Positions 25,974 through 41,286 of a stretch of DNA of 64,000 bases are shown here, in pieces. A program made the position numbers and the translations under genes. Within the stretch, counting starts at the first letter, position 1; every line of letters begins with the position of its first letter. The stretch lies in the NCBI RefSeq assembly GCF_000455325.1, contig NZ_HG322951.1, positions 1,774,867-1,838,866 on the forward strand. The letters run 5' to 3'. A model generated the notes under the pieces. That model searched no databases. It saw only the letters and a program-made list of their open reading frames with translations, and was not told the origin of the DNA. This DNA comes from Mycolicibacterium septicum DSM 44393 (GTDB lineage: Bacteria > Actinomycetota > Actinomycetes > Mycobacteriales > Mycobacteriaceae).

Positions 25974-26587
25974 ACCAGGTGGCTTGGGCGGCGCAGGTGG
26001 CCGGAAAACCCGTGTCGATCAAGGAGATCGACGACCGGGAGGCAGCATTGCGGGCGGGCAACCGGGCGTCGGCGCTGCCCCGCCCGGGCACCAGCGAGGG
26101 GCGTCAGTTGCGTCGCTGGCTCACCCAGTTGGTGGTTGCCGAACGGGTGATCGACGACGAGGCCCTGGCGCGCGGACTGTCCGACGAAGGTGCTCCCACC
26201 CTGGACGAGGTGCTGCCCGATACCTCGGCCCGGCTGCAGATCGGCAGTGTCGCCGCCGCCACGCTGGGTGCACCTTCGGCCCGAGCGGTGTTTGCCGATG
26301 TCACTGCCGCGGTGGACGTCTCGGATGCCGAGGTGGCCGCCTACCACGCACGCAATCCGCTGCGATTCGCCGAGACGCAGACCGGGCCGCACGGATGGCG
26401 TACGCGTCCTGTCGTGCCGTCGTTCGATGAGGTTCGCGATCGGATCGCCGCCCACCTGCGGGCCGCCGCGCGCAGGCTGGCTTTCCGGCAGTGGCTCGAT
26501 GCGCGTTGCGCGGCTCTGGTGCAACTGGCGCCCGGATACGAACATCCCGGCGATCCCCGCCAACCGGACAACACCCACAAGCACTAG
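25970..26587 (+). CDS. Small PpiC/SurA-like protein, function uncertain
   Basis: The 205-residue protein starts at ATG 25970, overlapping the mannosidase stop. It has the sequence pattern of the SurA/PpiC chaperone module, with the segment VDVSDAEVAAYHARNPLRFAE and a later FDEVRDRIAAHLRAAARR. The peptidyl-prolyl isomerase domain itself appears missing or very short, and there is no signal peptide. Coupling to the mannosidase gene suggests a folding or partner role for that enzyme, but this is inference. A ROK kinase follows after 12 bp. Confidence 0.65.
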   Translation: MNQVAWAAQVAGKPVSIKEIDDREAALRAGNRASALPRPGTSEGRQLRRWLTQLVVAERVIDDEALARGLSDEGAPTLDEVLPDTSARLQIGSVAAATLGAPSARAVFADVTAAVDVSDAEVAAYHARNPLRFAETQTGPHGWRTRPVVPSFDEVRDRIAAHLRAAARRLAFRQWLDARCAALVQLAPGYEHPGDPRQPDNTHKH

Positions 26588-26599
26588 GGGGACCTTCCG

Positions 26600-27496
26600 A
26601 TGCCACTGACCCTGGCACTCGACATCGGCGGCACCAAGATCGCCGCCGGCCTGGTGGATCCCGACGGAAAGCTGGTCCATCGGGCCCAGTTGCCGACCCC
26701 CGACGGTGATGCCGAAACCGTGTGGGCCGTCGTGGAGAAGCTGCTCGGCGAGACCGTGCAGGCTTCGAACGGAGCCGCGACCGGCGTCGGCGTGGCCTCG
26801 GCCGGGCCGATCGACCTGCCCAATGGCACGGTCAGTCCCATCAATATCGCCGAGTGGCAACAGTTTCCGATCGTGGAACGGGTTTCGGGCGTCACCCGGT
26901 TGCCGGTGCGGCTCGGCGGCGACGGGCTGTGCATGGCGCTGGGTGAGCAATGGTGCGGTGCGGGCCGGGGTGCGCAGTTCCTGCTCGGCATGGTGGTGTC
27001 GACCGGGGTCGGTGGTGGCCTCGTGCTCGACGGCGCACCGTACGACGGCCGCACCGGTAACGCGGGGCACGTCGGCCACGTCGTCGTCGCCCCCGACGGC
27101 GGTGACCTGTGTACGTGCGGCGGGCACGGCTGCGTCGAGACCATCGCGTCGGGCCCGAGCATGGTGCGGTGGGCCCGCAGGCAGGGCTGGGACGGTACGG
27201 ACGCCAAGGCGCTGGGCGATGCGGCAAATCGAGGAGATGATCTGGCCGTCAAGGCGTTTGAGCGCGGCGCCCGCGCGGTCGCGGCCATGATCGCGTCGGT
27301 GGGCGCGGTGTGCGACCTGGACCTGGTGGTGATCGGCGGGGGAGTGGCCAAGTCCGGGGCATTGCTGTTCGACCCGGTCCGTGCGGCGCTGGCGGACTAC
27401 GCCGGGCTGGACTTCCTGCGCGGGCTGCGGGTGGTGCCGGCCGAACTCGGCGGGGACGCCGGCCTGGTCGGCGCGGCCGCCCTGGCCCGTGGCTGA
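26600..27496 (+). CDS. ROK-family sugar kinase
   Basis: The 298-residue ROK protein starts LALDIGGTKIAAGLVDPDG (phosphate 1 motif). It has GVASAGPIDLP, STGVGGGLVLDG, then the zinc motif CTCGGHGCVETIASGPS, and finally DLDLVVIGGGVAKSG. It lacks an amino-terminal DNA-binding domain, so it is an enzyme (glucose, mannose or related hexose kinase) rather than a ROK repressor. As the last gene of the EEP-GH38 operon it could phosphorylate mannose released by the mannosidase. Its last 100 bp overlap the 3' end of the convergent HxlR gene. Confidence 0.88.
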   Translation: MPLTLALDIGGTKIAAGLVDPDGKLVHRAQLPTPDGDAETVWAVVEKLLGETVQASNGAATGVGVASAGPIDLPNGTVSPINIAEWQQFPIVERVSGVTRLPVRLGGDGLCMALGEQWCGAGRGAQFLLGMVVSTGVGGGLVLDGAPYDGRTGNAGHVGHVVVAPDGGDLCTCGGHGCVETIASGPSMVRWARRQGWDGTDAKALGDAANRGDDLAVKAFERGARAVAAMIASVGAVCDLDLVVIGGGVAKSGALLFDPVRAALADYAGLDFLRGLRVVPAELGGDAGLVGAAALARG

Positions 27497-27831
27497 CGCT
27501 TGCGCTGCTGAATCTCCATGTGGGTGCGGCCCCATTCGCACAATGCGCCCAATACCGGCGCCAGCGTCTTGCCGTACTCGGAGATCGAATAGTGCACGCA
27601 CGGTGGCACCGTGCCCGCATCGTGGCGCTCGATGATCCCGGCGTCGACCAGATCGTGCAGGTGCCGGATGAGCATGCGCTCGGTGATGTCGGGAATGCTG
27701 CGGCGCAGCTCAGCGGTGCGCATCGGCCCGTCGGCCAACCGCCACAGGATGGTGCCCTTCCAGCGGCCGTCGATCACCGACAACGTCGCGTCGATCGGGC
27801 ACTCGCCGACCTCTTTCTTGGAAACCGCCAT
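27397..27831 (-). CDS. HxlR-family transcriptional regulator
   Basis: The 144-residue winged-helix regulator has the HxlR hallmark CPIDATLSVIDGRWKGTILW, then PMRTAELRRSIPDITERMLI and VHYSISEYGKTLAPVL. The cysteine before the first helix is at the position of the redox-active Cys of YodB/HypR-type members, so a thiol-based switch is possible. The domain ends near residue 112. The remaining tail of about 32 residues is Arg/Pro/Ser-rich and is antisense to the ROK kinase end, which suggests loss of the original stop codon. It is divergent from a DUF1772 gene across a cluster of TGAC/GTCA half-sites. Confidence 0.87.
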   Translation of the reverse strand: MAVSKKEVGECPIDATLSVIDGRWKGTILWRLADGPMRTAELRRSIPDITERMLIRHLHDLVDAGIIERHDAGTVPPCVHYSISEYGKTLAPVLGALCEWGRTHMEIQQRKRQPRARAAAPTRPASPPSSAGTTRSPRRKSSPA

Positions 27832-27849
27832 ACCCGGCCCTTCGAATGC

Positions 27850-27891
27850 TGACTAATTTGTCAGTACCTTGTTTTTTGTCAGCGTACTGAC
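27850..27891. promoter_or_regulatory. Candidate HxlR operator cluster
   Basis: GTCAGTAC at 27860-27867 is repeated inverted as GTACTGAC at 27884-27891. Inside this, TGAC (27850-27853) pairs with GTCA (27860-27863), and GTCAG (27878-27882) with CTGAC (27887-27891). The block fills the gap between the divergent HxlR and DUF1772 genes. Confidence 0.5.
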
Positions 27892-27904
27892 CAGGCTCGA
27901 TGGT

Positions 27905-28357
27905 GTGAAGGAAATCGTTCAGATTCTCGCCGTCATCGTCACCGGGCCGCTGCTCGGCGTCGAGTTCGGAGTCGCCGCGTTCACCAACCCGATCCTGCAG
28001 CGATTGCCCGATGCCGCCTATCGGCAGGCCCGAAGCACCGGCGGCCGGATCCTCGGGACGGCGATGCCGTTCTGGTACATCGGGGCGGTGGCTCTGCTGA
28101 TCGCCGCCACACTGTGGAGTCCCGGCCCGTTGCTCATCACCGCGGTGGTGCTGATGGGGCTGGTCATGCTGCTCACCCTGACCACACTGGTGCCGATCAA
28201 CAACCGGGTCGCGGCAGGATTCGGCGGCGACGGCGCAGGTCAGGACCCCGAACAGTTCCACGAACTGGTCAGCCGCTGGGACCGTCTGCACTGGGTGAGG
28301 GTCGGACTGCTCGCGGGAGCGTTCGTACTGCTGGTGCTGGCCGGCAGCGGGGTGTGA
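27905..28357 (+). CDS. DUF1772-family membrane protein
   Basis: The 150-residue protein starts at GTG 27905. Four hydrophobic helices are visible: the first around ILAVIVTGPLLGVEFGVAAF, the second around FWYIGAVALLIAATLW, the third around LLITAVVLMGLVMLLTLTTL and the last at the end. VPINNRVA is the conserved loop of this family, which is uncharacterised or linked to anthrone oxygenase-like proteins. A TTG start at 27869 would place the operator inside the gene and was rejected. Divergence from HxlR suggests that it is that regulator's target. Confidence 0.8.
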   Translation: MKEIVQILAVIVTGPLLGVEFGVAAFTNPILQRLPDAAYRQARSTGGRILGTAMPFWYIGAVALLIAATLWSPGPLLITAVVLMGLVMLLTLTTLVPINNRVAAGFGGDGAGQDPEQFHELVSRWDRLHWVRVGLLAGAFVLLVLAGSGV

Positions 28358-28358
28358 C

Positions 28359-28428
28359 GCACCGCGAGCGACCGCTCAGGTACGCGATTTGCGGCGTGTC
28401 TGCGTACAGACACGGTCGCTCGCGGTGC
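28359..28428 (+). terminator. Large nested hairpin after the DUF1772 gene
   Basis: GCACCGCGAGCGACCG at 28359-28374 pairs perfectly with CGGTCGCTCGCGGTGC at 28413-28428 (16 bp). Inside lies a second perfect 7-bp hairpin, GTGTCTG (28396-28402) with CAGACAC (28407-28413), around CGTA. It begins one base after the DUF1772 stop and ends before the rplJ promoter. It may be a terminator without a T-run, or a dispersed palindromic element. Confidence 0.5.
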
Positions 28429-28444
28429 AAGGAGGAGGCTCGTT

Positions 28445-28474
28445 TTGGCTGATTGGCGGGTGCTCGGCTACTCT
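28445..28474 (+). promoter_or_regulatory. Promoter of rplJ-rplL
   Basis: TTGGCT at 28445-28450 and TACTCT at 28469-28474, spaced 18 bp, lie upstream of the L10 leader. The -10 matches the TANNNT pattern of mycobacterial housekeeping promoters. The predicted start is near 28481, giving a leader of about 195 nt. Confidence 0.5.
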
Positions 28475-28480
28475 GGTCGG

Positions 28481-28676
28481 GTTCCACCGAAGACCGTCGG
28501 TCACCGAGTAATCGGTTGAAGGTCCGGGAAATGTCCCGGCGGCCCACGCAGGAGGACGAGGCTAGACCAGTTTCGTACTGGATATCTCTGCGCCCCGACC
28601 TGTCTGCGTCGGGGCGTTCGTCATTTCACGGCCCCAAGTTGGTGGAGCGCCCGATACCCACCACAAGGAGGCATGC
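28481..28676 (+). ncRNA. L10 (rplJ) autoregulatory leader region
   Basis: The roughly 195-nt untranslated leader includes a CCGGGA/TCCCGG hairpin near 28530. The conserved-looking ACGCAGGAGGACGAGGCTAG follows. A strong stem of CGCCCCGAC (28591-28599) with GTCGGGGCG (28608-28616) comes next. L10-L12 binding to such a leader represses rplJL in many bacteria. The assignment rests on position, length and structure, not on a covariance search. Confidence 0.5.
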
Positions 28677-29204
28677 ATGGCCAAGGCTGACAAAGCCACG
28701 GCGGTTGCCGACATTGCTGAGCAGTTCAAGGCGTCGACGGCCACCGTCGTCACCGAGTACCGCGGGCTGACTGTGGCGAACCTGGCTGATCTGCGTCGTT
28801 CACTCGGCGACTCCGCCTCGTACACCGTCGCCAAGAACACTCTGGTGAAGCGCGCCGCGTCCGAAGCCGGCATTGAAGGTCTCGACGAGCTGTTCGCCGG
28901 TCCCACGGCGATCGCGTTCGTCAAGGGCGAGCCCGTTGACGCCGCCAAGGCGATCAAGAAGTTCGCCAAGGACAACAAGGCGCTCATCATCAAGGGCGGC
29001 TACATGGACGGCAAAGCGCTGTCCGTCGCCGAGGTCGAGAAGATCGCCGACCTCGAGTCGCGCGAGGTTCTGCTCGCCAAGCTGGCAGGTGCCATGAAGG
29101 GCAACCTGTCCAAGGCCGCAGGCCTGTTCAACGCGCCCGCTTCTCAGGTTGCCCGCCTTGCCGCGGCGCTGCAGGAGAAGAAGGCCGCTGAGGAAGCTGC
29201 TTAA
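28677..29204 (+). CDS. rplJ: 50S ribosomal protein L10
   Basis: The 175-residue protein starts at ATG 28677 behind a perfect AAGGAGG. It contains the L10 core [20 protein letters not shown] and KNTLVKRA, and ends in the L12-binding helix ([15 protein letters not shown]). L10 anchors L7/L12 dimers to the ribosomal stalk and can repress its own leader. It is followed 74 bp later by rplL. Confidence 0.96.
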   Translation: MAKADKATAVADIAEQFKASTATVVTEYRGLTVANLADLRRSLGDSASYTVAKNTLVKRAASEAGIEGLDELFAGPTAIAFVKGEPVDAAKAIKKFAKDNKALIIKGGYMDGKALSVAEVEKIADLESREVLLAKLAGAMKGNLSKAAGLFNAPASQVARLAAALQEKKAAEEAA

Positions 29205-29278
29205 CCGTCGCTGCTGCTTAATCGCAACCGCACAAACCACCCAACATCTGTAAGAAAAATTCAGGAAGGACCATAAAC

Positions 29279-29665
29279 ATGGCCAAGCTGTCCACCGACG
29301 AACTGCTCGACGCGTTCAAGGAAATGACCCTGCTGGAGCTCTCTGAGTTCGTGAAGCAGTTCGAAGAGGTCTTCGAGGTCACCGCTGCTGCTCCGGTCGC
29401 CGTTGCCGCCGCCGGTGCCGCCCCGGCCGCCGCCGAGGCCGCCGAGGAGCAGTCGGAATTCGACGTCATCCTCGAGGGTGCCGGCGAGAAGAAGATCGGC
29501 GTCATCAAGGTCGTCCGCGAGATCGTCTCCGGCCTGGGCCTGAAGGAAGCCAAGGATCTGGTCGACGGCGCTCCCAAGCCGCTGCTGGAGAAGGTCACCA
29601 AGGAGGCCGCCGAGGACGCCAAGGCCAAGCTCGAGGCCGCCGGCGCCAGCGTCACCGTCAAGTAG
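29279..29665 (+). CDS. rplL: 50S ribosomal protein L7/L12
   Basis: The 128-residue protein has an amino-terminal dimerisation helix ([20 protein letters not shown]), an Ala-rich hinge, and the carboxyl domain with [20 protein letters not shown]. It binds translational GTPases on the stalk. Its ATG has an AGGAAGGA ribosome binding site, and a strong intrinsic terminator follows. Confidence 0.97.
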   Translation: MAKLSTDELLDAFKEMTLLELSEFVKQFEEVFEVTAAAPVAVAAAGAAPAAAEAAEEQSEFDVILEGAGEKKIGVIKVVREIVSGLGLKEAKDLVDGAPKPLLEKVTKEAAEDAKAKLEAAGASVTVK

Positions 29666-29683
29666 TCCAAAACTGGACCGCAA

Positions 29684-29718
29684 GAACCCCCGAATCCCTA
29701 CGGATTCGGGGGTTCTTT
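29684..29718 (+). terminator. Intrinsic terminator after rplL
   Basis: GAACCCCCGAATCC (29684-29697) and GGATTCGGGGGTTC (29702-29715) form a perfect 14-bp stem with a 4-nt loop, followed by TTT. It ends the rplJL unit. Confidence 0.85.
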
Positions 29719-29867
29719 GCTTGTATGAGCAGGATTGGTTCGCCCAGGGTCCGGGTACTCCCGGATATTGGGAGACAAGCATGTGTGGGCGGTGCCCCGT
29801 GCGCTATGGTGACTCAAGCCACAGGCCGCAGCAGGTGGCGGGGTGAGCCGTAGGCGGAAGGATCTTT

Positions 29868-30953
29868 ATGGGCGTCCAGATCGATGTGACGGGACTGAGC
29901 AAATCTTTCGGATCGTCAAAGATTTGGGAAGACGTCACATTGACGGTTCCCGAGGGCGAGGTCAGCGTGTTGCTGGGCCCGTCGGGTACCGGTAAATCGG
30001 TGTTCCTGAAGTCCCTGATCGGCCTGCTGCGCCCCGAGCGCGGCTCGATCGTCATCGACGGCACCAACATCCTCGAGTGCTCGGCCAAGGAGCTCTACGA
30101 GATCCGCACCCTGTTCGGTGTGCTGTTCCAGGACGGCGCGCTGTTCGGCTCGATGAACATCTATGACAACACCGCCTTCCCGTTGCGCGAGCACACGAAG
30201 AAGAGCGAGAGCGAAATCCGCAACATCGTCATGGAGAAGCTCGACCTGGTCGGTATGCCCAACGACGGTCACAAGTTCCCCGGTGAGATCTCCGGCGGTA
30301 TGCGCAAGCGCGCCGGCCTGGCCCGGGCCCTGGTGCTCGACCCCAAGATCATCCTGTGCGACGAGCCGGACTCGGGTCTGGACCCGGTGCGTACCGCCTA
30401 CCTGTCCCAGTTGCTGATCGACATCAACGCGCAGATCGACGCCACGGTGCTGATCGTGACGCACAACATCAACATCGCCCGGACCGTGCCCGACAACATC
30501 GGCATGCTGTTCCGCAAGCAGCTGGTCATGTTCGGCCCCCGCGAGGTGCTGCTGACCAGCGAGGAGCCGGTGGTCAAGCAGTTCCTCAATGGTCGGCGTA
30601 TCGGGCCGATCGGTATGTCGGAGGAGAAGGACGAGGCGACCGCGGCCGCTGAGCAGGCCATGATCGAGGCCGGTCAGCACGACGGCGGTGTCGAGGAGAT
30701 CGAGGGTGTGCCGCCGCAGCTGATGGCCACTCCGGGTATGCCCGAGCGCAAGGCCGTGGGCCGGCGCCAGGCCCGGGTGCGCGAGATCCTGCACACCCTG
30801 CCGCCGGCTGCGCAGGCCGCGATCCTCGACGACCTCGAGGGCACGCACAAGCTGCCGGTGCACCAGTTCGGCGACGAGCCCACCGCGCGTCACCACCGCC
30901 CGGTCGAGGACGACGCACCGACCGGAGCCATCGAGGTTCCTCACCAGAGCTGA
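29868..30953 (+). CDS. mkl: ABC transporter ATP-binding protein Mkl (MceG), Mce lipid import ATPase
   Basis: The 361-residue ATPase has Walker A GPSGTGKS at residues 37-44, the ABC signature SGGMRKRAGLARAL, Walker B IILCDEPDSGLDP and the switch His in VTHNIN. It resembles MlaF. In mycobacteria this orphan ATPase powers the Mce lipid importers (sterol and fatty acid uptake), which lie elsewhere. The carboxyl 110 residues extend beyond the ABC core (QARVREILHTLPPAAQAAIL), as is typical of MceG. The ATG at 29868 has an AAGGA site. A strong terminator follows the stop codon. Confidence 0.92.
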   Translation: MGVQIDVTGLSKSFGSSKIWEDVTLTVPEGEVSVLLGPSGTGKSVFLKSLIGLLRPERGSIVIDGTNILECSAKELYEIRTLFGVLFQDGALFGSMNIYDNTAFPLREHTKKSESEIRNIVMEKLDLVGMPNDGHKFPGEISGGMRKRAGLARALVLDPKIILCDEPDSGLDPVRTAYLSQLLIDINAQIDATVLIVTHNINIARTVPDNIGMLFRKQLVMFGPREVLLTSEEPVVKQFLNGRRIGPIGMSEEKDEATAAAEQAMIEAGQHDGGVEEIEGVPPQLMATPGMPERKAVGRRQARVREILHTLPPAAQAAILDDLEGTHKLPVHQFGDEPTARHHRPVEDDAPTGAIEVPHQS

Positions 30954-30960
30954 GTTTCGA

Positions 30961-31001
30961 ACAAGTCAGGCCGGGCCTTCGGGCCCGGCCTGACTTGTTT
31001 C
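30961..31001 (+). terminator. Intrinsic terminator after mkl
   Basis: A 17-bp perfect stem (30961-30977 with 30982-30998), containing CAGGCCGGGCC and its complement, closes on a TTCG tetraloop and is followed by TTTC. Confidence 0.85.
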
Positions 31002-35049
<4,048 letters not shown>

Positions 35050-35061
35050 GTTGTTTTCTAG

Positions 35062-39039
<3,978 letters not shown>

Positions 39040-39049
39040 TAGTTCACGG

Positions 39050-39079
39050 AAAAGCCCCCGCCCTGTGCGGGGGCTTTTT
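39050..39079 (+). terminator. Intrinsic terminator after rpoC
   Basis: AAAAGCCCCCG (39050-39060) pairs with CGGGGGCTTTT (39068-39078) around a 7-nt loop, and the right arm ends in a T-run. Confidence 0.85.
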
Positions 39080-39098
39080 CGTGCGCCGCGTGTGTGCG

Positions 39099-39156
39099 AG
39101 TGGCCAGTTGTGCCACTCCGCAAGCCATTTCGCGTGTCACAAGTGGCCATTCGGCG
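39099..39156. repeat. 58-bp imperfect palindromic repeat, copy B
   Basis: This is the second copy of the element at 9998-10055, same orientation and length. It begins AGTGGCCAGTT and ends TGGCCATTCGGCG, and folds through TGGCCAgTTGTG and CACAAgTGGCCA arms. Compared with copy A, one arm position changes A to G and its partner T to C, keeping the base pair. It lies between the rpoC terminator and the endonuclease IV gene. Confidence 0.6.
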
Positions 39157-39245
39157 TCATTCGTGGCGGCCGACCCCCTGGATGCGGGGATGATGCCGGG
39201 ATCGTCGGCGATTTCGTGTCGGGACGGCGGCCTAGACTTGGCGGC

Positions 39246-39998
39246 GTGCTCATCGGTTCGCATGTAGACAACACCGACCCACTGGCAGCAGCCGCCTCGG
39301 ACGGCGCCGACGTCGTGCAGTTCTTCCTCGGCAACCCGCAGAGCTGGAAGAAGCCACAGCCCCGTGAGGACGCTGAGCTGCTAAAGGCGTCGACGGTGCC
39401 GCTGTACGTGCATGCGCCGTACCTGATCAACGTGGCGTCGGCCAACAACCGCGTGCGGATTCCGTCCCGCAAGATCCTGCAGGACACGTGCGACGCCGCG
39501 GCCGAGATCGGCGCCACCGCGGTGATCGTGCACGGCGGACACGCCGATGACAACGACATGGAGGCTGGGTTCGAGCGTTGGGTCAAGGCCCTGGATGCGC
39601 TGAACACCGATGTGCCGGTGTACCTGGAGAACACCGCGGGCGGCGATCATGCCATGGCACGGCATTTCGACACCATCTCCAGGTTGTGGGATCGCATCGG
39701 GGACAAAGGAATTGGCTTCTGCCTCGACACGTGCCATGCGTGGGCGGCGGGGGAGGCGTTGATCGACGCCGTCGACCGGATCAAGGCCATCACCGGGCGC
39801 ATCGACCTGGTGCACTGCAACGATTCACGCGATGCGGCCGGCTCCGGTGCCGACCGCCACGCGAATTTCGGTGCTGGGCAGATCGATCCGCAGTTGCTGG
39901 CCGCGGTGGTCAAGGCGGCCGATGCGCCGGTGATCTGTGAGACCGCAGAAGAGGGACGCAAGGACGACATCGCGTTTCTGCGCGAGCACGCCGGCTGA
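39246..39998 (+). CDS. end: Deoxyribonuclease IV (AP endonuclease, xylose-isomerase-like fold)
   Basis: The 250-residue AP endonuclease starts at GTG 39246 ([13 protein letters not shown]). Metal ligands typical of the family are visible in [51 protein letters not shown] and VICETAEEG. Endonuclease IV cleaves 5' of abasic sites in base excision repair. It sits directly after rpoC in mycobacteria generally. It probably has its own promoter, because a terminator and a repeat separate it from rpoC. Confidence 0.93.
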   Translation: MLIGSHVDNTDPLAAAASDGADVVQFFLGNPQSWKKPQPREDAELLKASTVPLYVHAPYLINVASANNRVRIPSRKILQDTCDAAAEIGATAVIVHGGHADDNDMEAGFERWVKALDALNTDVPVYLENTAGGDHAMARHFDTISRLWDRIGDKGIGFCLDTCHAWAAGEALIDAVDRIKAITGRIDLVHCNDSRDAAGSGADRHANFGAGQIDPQLLAAVVKAADAPVICETAEEGRKDDIAFLREHAG

Positions 39999-40062
39999 CA
40001 CGTTCGCGACCTGAACCGTTTTCAACGGCATCGTGAAGCAAAGGTGAACTAACGTCACCTCT

Positions 40063-41193
40063 GTGACCGCGGTTGATGACTCGGTAACGGAAGAAGCCCC
40101 AGCGGAATGGGGCGCCACCAACCGTGCCCGTCGACTGCGAATTCTGCGGTACGTCGCGATCCTGGTGTGGGCGGCCGTGGTCGTCTACCGCACCGCCACC
40201 GACGGTTTCGCGTTCAACCGCGAACTGTTGCTGCTCTATATCGCCACCGGTTTGCTGGCCGCGAGCATCGGGCAGGGCAGGCGGATGCTCTACGTGATCA
40301 GGGACTGGCTGCCGTTCGCCGTGGTGCTGGCCGCCTACGATCTGAGCCGCGGCGCGGCCACCCTGGTCGGCCGGCCCACCATGTGGCACTGGCAGGTCGA
40401 CGCGGATCGCTGGATGTTCTTCGGCACGGTGCCCACGGTGTGGTTGCAGGAACGGCTGAAACTGCTGCACCCGCCGTGGTGGGAAGTCGTGATCAGCACG
40501 GTGTACATGTCGTTTTTCATCCTTCCCTACGTCGTCGCGGGTGTGCTGTGGCTGCGTGACCGCGAGGAGTGGAAGCGGTTCGTGCGGTTGTTCGTCGGGC
40601 TGTCGTTCGCAGCCCTGATCATCTATGCGCTGCTGCCTGCTGCTCCACCGTGGGCGGCGGCGCGGTGCAGCGCCGATGACGTCGACGGCGGCCCGTCCGG
40701 CCCCGGATGCATGTTCCGATCGGCGCGCGAAGCGGTCGACGGTGGACTCCTCGGCGTCATGCAGGACGGTCGCGACGGCGCGCACGAGTGGATCGAACGG
40801 ATCGTCACCCGTGGCTGGGGCAAGCTCAATCTGCACACCGCAACGGCATTGATCGATCAGGGACAGGCCAGCGTGAACCTGGTCGCGGCGATCCCGTCGT
40901 TGCACGCGGGACTCACCGCTGCGGTCGCGGTGTTCTTGTGGAGCCGGGTGAACCGGGGATGGCGGCCGGTGCTGGTGGCCTATCCGCTGATCATGGCATT
41001 CACGCTGGTGTACACCGCCGAGCACTATGTGGTCGACATCCTGCTCGGCTGGGCCCTGGCGGGCGTGGTGCTGTTCGCGCTCAATCGCTACGAAGCGCGC
41101 CAGACGCGTGCCTGCGGGTCCGAACCGCCGGCCGCGAATGTGGACCCGATGCCGGACCCCGGCCTGGAGGTCGCAGACCCTTCCCGCTCGTGA
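40063..41193 (+). CDS. PAP2-superfamily membrane phosphatase/transferase
   Basis: The 376-residue protein has several transmembrane helices and the PAP2 motifs IPSLHAG (catalytic His) and YTAEHYVVDILLGW (second His with Asp), the variant found in inositol phosphorylceramide synthase-like enzymes. It should act on lipid phosphates or transfer phosphoalcohol head groups at the membrane, with the exact substrate unknown. The start is GTG 40063. The amino end is cytosolic and charged, and the carboxyl tail (about 35 residues) is Pro-rich and hydrophilic. It follows endonuclease IV by 64 bp. Confidence 0.82.
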   Translation: MTAVDDSVTEEAPAEWGATNRARRLRILRYVAILVWAAVVVYRTATDGFAFNRELLLLYIATGLLAASIGQGRRMLYVIRDWLPFAVVLAAYDLSRGAATLVGRPTMWHWQVDADRWMFFGTVPTVWLQERLKLLHPPWWEVVISTVYMSFFILPYVVAGVLWLRDREEWKRFVRLFVGLSFAALIIYALLPAAPPWAAARCSADDVDGGPSGPGCMFRSAREAVDGGLLGVMQDGRDGAHEWIERIVTRGWGKLNLHTATALIDQGQASVNLVAAIPSLHAGLTAAVAVFLWSRVNRGWRPVLVAYPLIMAFTLVYTAEHYVVDILLGWALAGVVLFALNRYEARQTRACGSEPPAANVDPMPDPGLEVADPSRS

Positions 41194-41286
41194 ATCCGGC
41201 GTTTATCGAGTAGTCGACTACGCGTGCCGAATGCGATCGGTGGAATTTACGGTCATCACCATCACCCACCAGGTGAGGAGATAATC

